The notes under the pieces were generated by a model. It was not told where the DNA came from, ran no database searches, and worked only from the letters and a program-made list of their open reading frames with translations. Positions 1 through 8,506 of a DNA stretch of 51,753 nucleotides are shown here, piece by piece (position 1 is the first letter of the stretch; each line of letters starts with the position of its first letter). Source of the DNA: Zopfochytrium polystomum. Taxonomy: Eukaryota; Chytridiomycota; Chytridiomycetes; Chytridiales; Chytridiaceae. The DNA is taken from positions 1 to 51,753 of the forward strand of contig JAIVFJ010000384.1 in the NCBI GenBank assembly GCA_025765615.1, given 5' to 3'. The position numbers and the translations under genes were made by a program.

Positions 1-541
1 TTGCTCTCCGAAGCATGTCAACCTGCGTAGCAATAGCCTCTTGTACTTCATAGTCGTCATCGTCCTTGTGCATATCGGAGTCTGTATCTCCATGTCTTGT
101 CACCAGACTTGTCTCGGATATATTCGAGTTATCTGTAGATATGGTAGGTGGGCAACGCTGTTGATGGGAACCTTGCGGCTGAGATTTTTGATGACGACCT
201 GCTGGTAGATACATGATAGCGATCTCGTTGATCGTAGGTGGCAGGCTTTCTGTGTGTTATTGTCATGGTACTCTCCACTTGAGTCTCGTTGCCAGTGGTG
301 AGATGATATCCGTCACGTTTATCACTTCTCCTTCCATCAGGTTTAAGACAGTGATTACTCGACTGTCTATCTCGATAAAGTGGTTGTCCACCTCGGTATG
401 TAGATTGCGTGGTTTACACACCAGATTGATAATGGTCTCGATTCAATGTATTGCCTTCTTCCGGTTGTAGATGTGACGATCACCTGAGAATGTTACGACA
501 CTAACACTCGATCGGATACCGTTGTAACAAGTCAATCGCTA
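1..541 (-). pseudogene. Decayed viral gene running off the left edge
   Basis: Reading the minus strand from 541 downward gives one frame that stays mostly open to base 1, but it has stops at 443-445, 263-265 and 257-259. Between the stops the peptides look like real protein: one stretch contains LMEGEVINVTDII, and the part nearest the edge is acidic (HGDTDSDMHKDDDDYEVQE). I found no ATG in this frame upstream of 443, so the start is either lost or in another frame. I do not recognise the family. The gene is transcribed away from the rest of the island. Composition matches the neighbouring viral genes. The stops may be true decay or single-base errors; the right frame near 255-265 cannot be settled here. 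Confidence 0.45.
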
Positions 542-618
542 ACTACACCCAATGGACACAATCTACGTTAATAAATTACACAAGCACTGGAGCGGTAAGT
601 CGCTGAGCTAGACATTCT

Positions 619-1127
619 ATGCGTGATACAGTTAGACGTGCAAGCGTATTCGTTAGACCTTCGACCATCACAGTATGTGTAAACAAGGATCATATTCGTG
701 GTAAGCTAGCCGAGTGGACTGCGTATTCATCATCAGCACTCAAAGCTACTGTTAGTGACATCTCTGTTTCCACCCTCATAGACCTCGCATACATTACGCC
801 AAAGGGATCGTACCGAGACTTCTATGTCAACACTCTCTATCCAGAAATCGCGCGTAGAAGGAAGTCTGCTACTCATTATACACATTCGTTTGCAAACGCC
901 ACGGTTACTCTACCGAGCAGATTAGAACTAAGCTTATGCGTTGGATCGCTGATGTTCTAGCCTGTTCATGTACACGCATTAACTTATTGATCAACATCGA
1001 TTTGCCCGATAACCATGTTACGGAGATTATCAATACTTATTCCACGCATCCATGCTTACTCTCTATCGTTGCCAATGGTAACCGCGTTTACTCCTCATTG
1101 TTCAGTGAGTTCGACAAGCTGCGTTAA
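619..1127 (+). pseudogene. Small viral ORF broken by a frameshift
   Basis: The first frame opens at ATG 619 and stops at 960. A second frame, reading through ATG 936 and stopping at TAA 1125-1127, continues with the same composition. The natural reading is one protein of about 168 residues with a one-base indel at roughly 900-915. The peptide has no motif I recognise; its N-terminal half is basic and Ser/Thr-rich, and its C-terminal half is hydrophobic. The stop codon lies inside the AT-rich promoter motif of the following capping-enzyme gene. Function unknown. Confidence 0.45.
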
Positions 1128-1135
1128 AAATTTAC
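1124..1135 (+). promoter_or_regulatory. AT-rich viral promoter motif, capping gene
   Basis: TTAAAAATTTAC lies 14 bases before the chosen ATG at 1150. Nearly the same sequence precedes the polymerase, the last gene and, in reverse, the dUTPase-like gene. It also supplies the TAA stop of the upstream ORF. Its role as a promoter is inferred from position and recurrence. Confidence 0.6.
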
Positions 1136-1149
1136 GCTCACACTTTACC

Positions 1150-3369
1150 ATGTCACGTTGCCCGAAGTGTGGGTTATCGTACGTCGGTGAACTGGAGTCT
1201 GTAAGGATCGGCATCGATGAGTCCGAGGTGTTCCGCAAATGTAAGTGCCGTGAGTCCAACAAGCTAGCAGATTTGGTATACGACATAGAAGAGGTCACTG
1301 CGTCGATGATCGCTACTGATTCGTTTGGACTGATTAAACGTCGTATCACTAGCCGGTCGAAGTCTATACTCAGTTCGATTGCACATGATCTGCGTACGTT
1401 AAATCGAGTAGCTGAGTACGAGCTTACTGTAACCGGTCAAGCATGTGAGCGTATTTACAATTACCTCGATAACTGTGACGATGAGTACTGGACTGAGGTC
1501 GGTAGATCATGCACATGCACGGAAGGTGGCTCACTGTTTAGCGCTAAGATTAGGAGAAGGTACTGTGCTGATGTTTGTGAGACTACTATCAAGTGTGTTG
1601 ATGAAGTCACCATGTTGATGCCGAATGTTGCGTTCAGGTCATCATTCGAATATTCAGCTAGTGATGAGTCACTTGACATGCCAATCGATCAAGCGATAAA
1701 GCTCTCGGATTGCTATGTTCACACGGTAGTCGAACGCACGATGCGCTGGCATGATTGGTTCATCAAGGCTAGACGATACAGCCCTGGCAAGAGTTATTCA
1801 TGTGAGCTCGAATACGCAGCCAACGGTCGACCTACTGATGCAAAGCTACTGGATTGTCTCGATTATATGCTGTCCTCTTTGCCATGCATTCTTGATATGC
1901 AACGCGCATTCTCGTTTACATTCGCTGCTATGCTTAGCCAGCATTCGACTGGTGTGGCTGATGTAAGAGTAGTGCCGTCTACCGATGTGCTATTCAGAGT
2001 TAAGCCTGATGGTGAGGTTGTCTATTGCATCGACGGAGGATCATGCTGGTTACTGTGTAGGACGAATCCAGAGCGTACATTGCTTGGTTACCGCATGAAG
2101 TCTGCATTGTCGAGTTATGTACGCGACGGTACTGTGCTACGCGCTGAGTTGATGTCAGATGGCTCATTGATACTGATCGATGTACTAAGCTCTAACGGCA
2201 CATTTCTCCCGATATCCAGACCATTCAACGATGAAGACTACTACACGCTTGCATCGCAAACGGAGTTGCCTGACATCATTGTGAGAGAGACCTATACAAG
2301 TTACGATGAATGCAAGAATGCGAGCAAGAATGGTGATTACCCATGTGACGGTGTGATTGCCATCGAGAAGCGTACATCATTAACTTATCGCATCAAGGAT
2401 GTATTAACTGTTGATCTGAAGGTGGAGGATCGCAAGTTGTGTTACATCACAGAGTCCAATGAGCTAGTGGCAGTCGGTGATGCACTATCGGACATGGACA
2501 ATGGGCTTATATACGAGTGTAAAGTGATGCTTACTCAACCTAGTACACAAGAATCATCTATTGCTTTCGACATAGTAGGCTATCACGTGCGTTACGACAA
2601 AGCTAAGCCTAACAACGAAGCAACATATCTCTCGGTGATTGATACGTTGAATTCTACGCCCGATTTGGACAGATCATTGTTCCGACGTATCACGAACTAC
2701 TCTTTCCTGCTTCGGAAGGCACTGTACGAATGTGCTGTATCGATCAACAGTCTCGGTAAGTTGATTGTCGACATAGGGTCAGGACGTATGCAATCATTAG
2801 GTGTGTTCAGTGAGCTCGGTTGCAGCGTATTCCTCGTTGATCCAAAGCTGGATACGAAAGCAATGTATGATCGCAACAAGGTAATCGACGCTACCGATTA
2901 TAGCGAGGAATCACTACTAGAGCTCTTTATCGAGATGAATAGAGGGAGGATACGTTATGCGTGTTATCGTAAGCCGATTCAGGTTCTCATGAAGGTGAAG
3001 TCTGTACTGTCGTTTGCAGCTAACCGTTCAATCCCATTCTGCTACGTGTTCTCACTGTCATACGTAGTCGATCAGTTTAAGCGTCTGCACAGCTACGGGA
3101 TCAAGCAAGTCGGTTGTTGCTATATCTACGATGGATGGAACTCTGACGGCATAGTGGTTGACACAAAGGGAGTAACGATGAAGGTCAACGTGAGGGACGG
3201 CATCGCCACATCAAGATTCGGTGACAAAGAGCTGTTTGTAGAGCCAATCGTAACCAGAAGTGACTTCTTCGACTACCTCACATACTCGTTCTCCAACATG
3301 ATACCAAGCTACGTAGCACCAGACCAAGACACTGATAACATACTCAGTCGCATCGTAGTACTCATGTAG
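1150..3369 (+). CDS. Three-domain mRNA capping enzyme, viral
   Basis: Product of 739 residues. The start is ATG 1150, not the upstream in-frame ATG at 1015, because the promoter motif sits at 1124-1135. A CPKC...CKC pair near the N terminus suggests a small zinc ribbon. A triphosphate-tunnel RNA triphosphatase is indicated by the Glu-rich strand SCELEYA near residue 218. The guanylyltransferase core follows: KPDG (lysine nucleotidylation motif) near 285, LILIDVLSSNG, DGVIAI near 400, and RIKDVLTVDL as motif V. A methyltransferase completes it, with the SAM-binding DIGSGR at 541. This order, triphosphatase-guanylyltransferase-N7-methyltransferase, is that of poxvirus and other NCLDV large capping subunits. 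The reading frame is intact. A virus carrying it would be expected to cap its own transcripts, usually outside the nucleus; the matching RNA polymerase is not in this window. Domain assignment is by motif, not by search. Confidence 0.8.
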   Translation: MSRCPKCGLSYVGELESVRIGIDESEVFRKCKCRESNKLADLVYDIEEVTASMIATDSFGLIKRRITSRSKSILSSIAHDLRTLNRVAEYELTVTGQACERIYNYLDNCDDEYWTEVGRSCTCTEGGSLFSAKIRRRYCADVCETTIKCVDEVTMLMPNVAFRSSFEYSASDESLDMPIDQAIKLSDCYVHTVVERTMRWHDWFIKARRYSPGKSYSCELEYAANGRPTDAKLLDCLDYMLSSLPCILDMQRAFSFTFAAMLSQHSTGVADVRVVPSTDVLFRVKPDGEVVYCIDGGSCWLLCRTNPERTLLGYRMKSALSSYVRDGTVLRAELMSDGSLILIDVLSSNGTFLPISRPFNDEDYYTLASQTELPDIIVRETYTSYDECKNASKNGDYPCDGVIAIEKRTSLTYRIKDVLTVDLKVEDRKLCYITESNELVAVGDALSDMDNGLIYECKVMLTQPSTQESSIAFDIVGYHVRYDKAKPNNEATYLSVIDTLNSTPDLDRSLFRRITNYSFLLRKALYECAVSINSLGKLIVDIGSGRMQSLGVFSELGCSVFLVDPKLDTKAMYDRNKVIDATDYSEESLLELFIEMNRGRIRYACYRKPIQVLMKVKSVLSFAANRSIPFCYVFSLSYVVDQFKRLHSYGIKQVGCCYIYDGWNSDGIVVDTKGVTMKVNVRDGIATSRFGDKELFVEPIVTRSDFFDYLTYSFSNMIPSYVAPDQDTDNILSRIVVLM

Positions 3370-3412
3370 TTTTAAAAACAAGTCTTGCGATGTATGCCAA
3401 ATTGTTCATGGC

Positions 3413-5488
3413 TCATTCTGCAGTGTAAAGATGGCTACGACGAGTAAACTTCCTCCTAGAACTACTAGCTACAGATACTCCGCTTTCAGATACATCGTCC
3501 CTTATAGGTGGACTAGGAGCTGGTACTTGTGGCTTCGGTGATAGTGGGGTGATCATGCTAGATTGTCGATGGAACGTACGTCTAGCGGTAGTAGCGGCAG
3601 TTGGCTTGTCATCGATCGATAAATTCGTGAGGGTCAGTGAGCTAACCCCGCTGATGGCACTCGCGCGTTTATTGTTCGTTCCATAAGGCTTAACTTCTAT
3701 CGCTGCATGAGCTGGATCTTCATAGAAGTCATCATCTGGTGGATCATCGTACAATTCGCCAAGCTCCATGTCCTCGCCGAAATCATGTGCATGTGAATCA
3801 GCATCATCGTCCATGCTAACCGCGTCTTTTGGCAGTGGTGACTTCTCTGCATCAACTTGATTCTTCTCGTTTGCATTAGCTCGGCTGCGAAGTAATCGAT
3901 TCCCAGTGCATCTCCCACCCGAGTCATACGCCGGTTTGTCGTGTTTGGGAAGTGACTCAGCCGGCTTGGCTCCCTGTGGTAAGTTGCTCTTCCTGTTGAA
4001 CTTGCGTTTTACCGTAGCATGCGCATCTGCCGATTGTTGTGAGGAACGTTGTGTGTTCCTGACGTCATCATATTCATTCGTGCTCAAGAACTCTAGCACA
4101 GGCTCTCTAGGCGGATCAGCAGTTGAGATAAGTGGGGGAATCGTATTGCCCGAACTGGCTATAGCAGGTGTACTTTCAAGTAGCAGGCCGGGTATGTTTG
4201 AGTAGAATCCAGTTGCCGCTGTAAGAGCTCCCATGAGTATGTTCAGTTGGCCTAACGTGACCAGTTTCTTCGCACCTTCATCATCAGATTCAATGCGTAA
4301 CTCCGTGATTGCTTTGATCGCTACATCAACTTCTGCTGCTATACGCTGATTCTCGTCATGCAGTTCACGTAATACTTCCATCTTGTAACTGTTAGCGGTG
4401 GCTATCGGATCAATGTTAGACTGTCCATACTTCGAACCTCGGTTGCCGCTGTAGCCTTGCTGATTGTATGACATAGCTTTACTTGCTTGTAGTACCAATT
4501 CAATGTATTGTTTGCTTAGTACTTCGATGGAGGTGTGATGATAAGGCGTGAACAGCTTAGCAATGACATCGTTGTTACCCATCACTCGAAGCACTTCCGG
4601 TGAGTACAGACAGAACGATGGAACGTTCACTAAGCGCTTTGAGTAGTTGGATGATCGGTTCGTCGGTAATGCGCTAGATGTCTCGCGTTCTATCCTCTGT
4701 TGAAGATTCCTGATCGTTTCGGTGGGCTTAATGTTGTCAGCTCCTCTCGTGAAGTTATACATTCGACTGATCAGTACTGGATGCTTGTACGATATCCGCC
4801 GTATCTTCATCCCGGCAGTAGCAGTTCTGTCACGACATTGTAGAGTCATGTCGAGTGTGTCTTTCGCTTCATCACCGAACGAGTGTATCACTGTCGACTT
4901 ACAGTCGAACAGAGAATTGCATATGAGTATGCACTGAATGAACTCGGAGAAATTGCACTTCGACATTAGCTTATCGGATATGCTTGGTCGAGCATGTGTG
5001 TACACGTTCAGCAGCAATGTTCCATTCACTAGCATCAGATACGACATCGATAGCAACTGACTGATTAGAGACACATCCATCTGCTTTCCCATGCATATGA
5101 ACTGAGCCAATACACTAATGGAAGGAGGATATTCGTTACACGCTTCTAGATCAATCGCCATTGCTGATGCATAGCTCGGCAACATATCACGTTCGTAAGG
5201 TGACTGTGCTACGATGATATTACTTAGCGGGAGGAAGTATGGTACTAATCGCAAGTAGTTAGCCACCTTGTCATCTAGCATCATTGATACCCTCGATCTC
5301 AATGCATCGATGTACCGTTCCACTTCCATTGACATGATCGATACCACTTCGTTCTGAACATCGAGCTTCACGTCTCCAGCGACAATCACATTCGGCTCGT
5401 GTACAACTCTTGCGATATCAATCCTAGCTAGCGGTCTGTAGACGTCCATGATGTTACAGAGTAATGTATTAAACCGTTCATATCGCAT
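3413..5488 (-). CDS. 691-aa viral protein with repeated basic C-terminal motif
   Basis: I do not recognise the family. The frame is open from 5512, but the start is placed at ATG 5488 because the motif TTTTTAAAAC lies directly upstream at 5489-5500. The first 450 residues or so look like a folded domain rich in Leu, Ile, Ser and Met. The last 230 residues are low complexity: Pro/Ser-rich, with an acidic stretch (DDPPDDDFYEDP). A short motif occurs three times there: KRKFNRKSNL, ARRTFHRQSSM and SRRKFTRRSHL, the last almost at the C terminus. Such repeated basic Phe/Arg/Ser motifs in a disordered tail suggest binding to nucleic acid or to a repeated partner such as a capsid or scaffold; this is inference. 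It converges on the capping enzyme with a 43-base gap. Confidence 0.75.
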   Translation of the reverse strand: MRYERFNTLLCNIMDVYRPLARIDIARVVHEPNVIVAGDVKLDVQNEVVSIMSMEVERYIDALRSRVSMMLDDKVANYLRLVPYFLPLSNIIVAQSPYERDMLPSYASAMAIDLEACNEYPPSISVLAQFICMGKQMDVSLISQLLSMSYLMLVNGTLLLNVYTHARPSISDKLMSKCNFSEFIQCILICNSLFDCKSTVIHSFGDEAKDTLDMTLQCRDRTATAGMKIRRISYKHPVLISRMYNFTRGADNIKPTETIRNLQQRIERETSSALPTNRSSNYSKRLVNVPSFCLYSPEVLRVMGNNDVIAKLFTPYHHTSIEVLSKQYIELVLQASKAMSYNQQGYSGNRGSKYGQSNIDPIATANSYKMEVLRELHDENQRIAAEVDVAIKAITELRIESDDEGAKKLVTLGQLNILMGALTAATGFYSNIPGLLLESTPAIASSGNTIPPLISTADPPREPVLEFLSTNEYDDVRNTQRSSQQSADAHATVKRKFNRKSNLPQGAKPAESLPKHDKPAYDSGGRCTGNRLLRSRANANEKNQVDAEKSPLPKDAVSMDDDADSHAHDFGEDMELGELYDDPPDDDFYEDPAHAAIEVKPYGTNNKRASAISGVSSLTLTNLSIDDKPTAATTARRTFHRQSSMITPLSPKPQVPAPSPPIRDDVSESGVSVASSSRRKFTRRSHLYTAE

Positions 5489-5500
5489 GTTTTTAAAACC
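5489..5500 (-). promoter_or_regulatory. AT-rich viral promoter motif, 691-aa gene
   Basis: On the minus strand this reads GGTTTTAAAAAC and ends at the ATG. It is a TTTTAAAA variant of the motif seen before the other viral genes and decides the start of the 691-aa product. Confidence 0.5.
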
Positions 5501-5625
5501 AGTGTGTAACACGAACTCAATTTCGCATTAGTGAAGTACGAATATATCCATCTTGTATCACCAGTTCGTCGGCTAATTACTATTGCTGACCAGTCTTGTA
5601 AGTACTCATACCGAAGCAGTATCGA

Positions 5626-6564
5626 TTACTTGGCTTCATCTTCATCTGCTATAGCTTTCATGTCACCTGATATTCCACTAGCCTTTGCATCGGGTTTACT
5701 TGAGCTAGCTTGCAATCTGCTCATAAATGCGCTACTAGCCTTGCTCTTGAAGTTAGGCACGAATGTATCGATCTGATCTAACTCTGGTACTACTGCATCC
5801 GATTCACCTACTACCTGCATCATTTTCAGCGATAGACCGAGAGTACGTGTAATCGTAGTCGCATCAACGAACGTGCGTTTCACAGTGATAGTTAGACCGA
5901 TGTAACCAGTAACATGACATTTCGCAGCTGATAGAATATCGATCAAGTTACCACTTTGCGCTGTACCTGATTCATCGACTACGATACCAGTGGGAACATA
6001 GCCTCGTGTTATGTTGATGTTCATCCAGACCATGTTGTTTCCACGCTTGAGATCCGTGCTGTCAGAGATGACAACGCCGAGATCTTCGCAATGTGACACA
6101 ATGAGATCGTAGAATGACTCATGGAAGCCAATGTAAGCAAATGTGCCCATGTAGATAGAAGGTTCGTTCGTGGCCTTCGAGACTTTCTTCGACGGCTTAC
6201 CGATGCTAGCTCTATAGGCAAGTACAGCATCACCGAACACTGTCATGCCAGAGATCGCATTGTTGGCGTACTTCCATCCAAGGGGCATCGTGATGATAGG
6301 ACGATTAGCTCCTACATCAGGGCCGATGTCAGTTTCTTGCCCAAGCACAACCTCCGGTAGCTTCGTCTCATCATCGAGATCTGCTGGTTCTAAGAATGCA
6401 TCAGGAAGTGTCTGAAACTTGTTAGTCTTTGGATTACGTCGTACGAATCTGTCATCCGTGCCAGTGCGTAGCTCATACTTATCCTTCTCAGCAGGTTTCC
6501 ATAGGTCTCGCGCTATGATGTTAGTCTTAGCCTTTGTAAAGACACTGAGATTGGTGCTAGTCAT
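5626..6564 (-). CDS. 312-aa viral protein with acidic C-terminal tail
   Basis: Complete frame with ATG at 6564 and a TTTAAAAA element about 10 bases upstream. I do not recognise the family. The N-terminal third is charged, the centre is rich in alternating beta-like segments with many Thr, Val and Gly, and the last 60 residues are Ser/Ala/Lys-rich and end in IADEDEAK. An abundant beta-rich protein with an acidic tail, next to helicase and polymerase genes, would suit a single-stranded DNA-binding protein; a structural protein is equally possible. Neither can be shown from sequence alone. It lies in a minus-strand run with the dUTPase-like and helicase genes, each with its own upstream AT element. 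Confidence 0.7.
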   Translation of the reverse strand: MTSTNLSVFTKAKTNIIARDLWKPAEKDKYELRTGTDDRFVRRNPKTNKFQTLPDAFLEPADLDDETKLPEVVLGQETDIGPDVGANRPIITMPLGWKYANNAISGMTVFGDAVLAYRASIGKPSKKVSKATNEPSIYMGTFAYIGFHESFYDLIVSHCEDLGVVISDSTDLKRGNNMVWMNINITRGYVPTGIVVDESGTAQSGNLIDILSAAKCHVTGYIGLTITVKRTFVDATTITRTLGLSLKMMQVVGESDAVVPELDQIDTFVPNFKSKASSAFMSRLQASSSKPDAKASGISGDMKAIADEDEAK

Positions 6565-6574
6565 CGTGTTAGTG

Positions 6575-6584
6575 CTTTTTAAAT
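6575..6584 (-). promoter_or_regulatory. AT-rich viral promoter motif, 312-aa gene
   Basis: CATTTAAAAAG on the minus strand, about 10 bases before ATG 6564. A weaker match to the shared motif than the copies before the capping enzyme and polymerase. Confidence 0.4.
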
Positions 6585-6622
6585 GTATTTGTGTTCATGT
6601 AGGGTCTGTCAATGTTAGTTGG

Positions 6623-7021
6623 TCAAGACTGGTTAACTGGCTTACCTGAGTCGATTAGTCGGATTACGAGTAGAGGGTATCCTACTTTGATCTCGTGACT
6701 AGCGTTAGATTGGTTTGCTATCTGGATCTTGAGTTCAGCTGTCTCGGAGTTGAGTGGAGATGACTGATGATGTTGAATACGTGGCATGTATCGTGGAAGG
6801 AGCATCATACATTCCTTTGATGAACGATCTGTCAATCTTACATTCAACCCAGTTAACACAGTTAAAGTTGTTCTTGGAGGGACAGTTATTGGCTTAGTCA
6901 ATGAGTAATCTAGAGTAGTTCCATCTTCACTTGTCGTACATTGACCGATCTTCAATGCATCAACCGCTAGTCTTTCGTCAATATCGGATGCAAAGTAATC
7001 GCGAACACGAACCACCTCCAT
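6623..7021 (-). CDS. dUTPase-fold-like protein lacking catalytic motifs
   Basis: Product of 132 residues with ATG at 7021. The segment LTGLNVRL, a following RSS, and the C-terminal stretch ELKIQIANQSNASHEIKVG then PLLVIRLI match in order and spacing the beta-strands of trimeric dUTPases (tG.-.v-l, RSs, G.l.v.l.N....f.v..Gd.iaQli). The aspartate/tyrosine motif that binds the uracil base (D-x-x-Y-x-G) is absent, as is the C-terminal Gly-rich arm, so it is unlikely to hydrolyse dUTP. Non-enzymatic dUTPase-related proteins are known in herpes- and adenoviruses. The assignment is by eye and moderate; the intact frame and upstream motif support it being a real gene. Confidence 0.55.
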   Translation of the reverse strand: MEVVRVRDYFASDIDERLAVDALKIGQCTTSEDGTTLDYSLTKPITVPPRTTLTVLTGLNVRLTDRSSKECMMLLPRYMPRIQHHQSSPLNSETAELKIQIANQSNASHEIKVGYPLLVIRLIDSGKPVNQS

Positions 7022-7041
7022 CTCTCATGCAAATTGTTGAG

Positions 7042-7055
7042 TGATAAATTTTTAG
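7042..7055 (-). promoter_or_regulatory. AT-rich viral promoter motif, dUTPase-like gene
   Basis: GCTAAAAATTTATC on the minus strand, about 20 bases before ATG 7021 and immediately beyond the end of the helicase frame at 7057. It shares the core TAAAAATTTA with the copies before the capping enzyme and the last viral gene. Confidence 0.55.
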
Positions 7056-7056
7056 C

Positions 7057-8456
7057 TTACCATCCTTCCGGTATGCGCATCGATATTCCTTTAAGTGCGT
7101 ACTTGCCGTGCTGTTCTACTATTAAATCTGGATTGATGGAACGCACTTGCTCGATCAGTTTTTCGATCTTGTGTAGAGAGAGTATCGCTATCGAGTATGT
7201 TGCTGTGAGACATGAGAGGAACGATGAGTCTTCATTGAGATATACAGCACGTGTGTGATAAGCTGCTTTAGTGCCGAATATTGTCTCGAGTGCCGCTGCT
7301 ATGTCAACGGGTGGATTAGAGTGCTTAAGACGTGTTACGATACAGCTATGAGCGAACTCAACTGTATCACTATCGGTGAATGACAGATCGAGTGAGACTT
7401 TCGGACCTTTGTATGCCTTTGCTCTATGCGCTACGAAACGTCTGGAGAACCACTTCATCTCCATCGACTTCGTTGGATACCACATCTTGTTACTCATGAA
7501 TAGCGCCATAACCTCGATACGGCTAGTCAATCCCTCGGCAGTGTAGTTATCATTACCGGTAAGCATCTTAGCGAATGATTCGTTAATGCCATTCGAAGGT
7601 AGGTTAGTCTCACCGCATATGATGCCTCTTGTTTGCAGTATCATCGAGAGATCATTCATGGTAACAGTTAGCTTCTTGTCGCTCATGTAATCCCGTGATA
7701 ACACGGTAAATAGCCCAGGTAGGCAATTGGTGACAACATTACCGATAACACTCTTACCTTCGCCACCATCGCCGTATATCCAGTGTATCAGTGGCGGCGT
7801 TATGTTACCTAACAGTGTGTTGCCGATATTCCACTTGAGGAAGTTTAGTGCATCAGGCTCGAGGTTGTGTGATATGATACGCTCTGCTCTAGATACAATG
7901 TCGGTTGGTAGAGCATTTGGTAGTTGACGGCATTCTAACGGTGATATACACAAACCTGATGTGATTACTTCTAGCTCGTCCGGTCGCTGACCGAGTCTCG
8001 ATCCAATGGTTCCGGTTAGTCCAGTTATGGCTGCATAATGAACACAATCGTCCTTTATTGTAGCTGTCATTCGGTAAGGGCCTATGCAGAAACTCTTACG
8101 TGGTATCTTCACACGTCTAGCATTCTTGCTGATGAAGTCCGAGTAAGTTCGCACTGCCGAGTAGAAGTTTACTGTCACACCGTCCATCTTCAAGAAGTCG
8201 GCTAAGTATCTTGATGCAGTTACAGACTTGATATTGTACCAAGCAGCTGTATACGGGACGAACAAGTAGCATCACTACCGATCTTAACCGCCTGCCCTGT
8301 CTTCAGTATCTTATCGACTATGTCTGGGTAGTGTCCCGTGAGCTCATTCGCAAGGGCACCGTGATAAGGATAATCGACAATGAACATACGTCCACATTTC
8401 GTCTTCGCCAAGTTCAGTCCAAACTCAAAGTTAGTCGATCGATCACTTGCCACCAT
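7057..8456 (-). CDS. SF3 (D5-like) helicase with one frameshift
   Basis: Two minus-strand frames that overlap near 8220-8265 form one helicase of roughly 480 residues. The longer frame carries the superfamily 3 signature in order: Walker A GDGGEGKS, a downstream GIICGETN (Walker B region), and FMSNK in the motif C position, followed by a conserved FSRRF arginine-finger-like segment. These are typical of D5-type replicative helicases of NCLDVs and of smaller DNA viruses. The N-terminal frame starts at ATG 8456 (a GTG at 8474 is in frame but lies in the promoter palindrome) and shifts by one base at about 8264. There is no room for an archaeo-eukaryotic primase domain. The frameshift means either inactivation or a sequencing error; no other break is seen. 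It is divergent from the DNA polymerase and shares its promoter region. Confidence 0.75.
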
Positions 8457-8474
8457 TGGTTTGTACGTATCCAC

Positions 8475-8488
8475 AGTAAAATTTTACT
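8475..8488. promoter_or_regulatory. Palindromic bidirectional viral promoter element
   Basis: AGTAAAATTTTACT is a perfect 14-base palindrome between the divergent helicase (ATG 8456, minus) and polymerase (ATG 8507, plus), about 18 bases from each start. Its symmetry fits use in both directions. It is the strongest form of the motif found before the other viral genes. Confidence 0.6.
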
Positions 8489-8506
8489 TGGTTACCCGTA
8501 TGCGTT

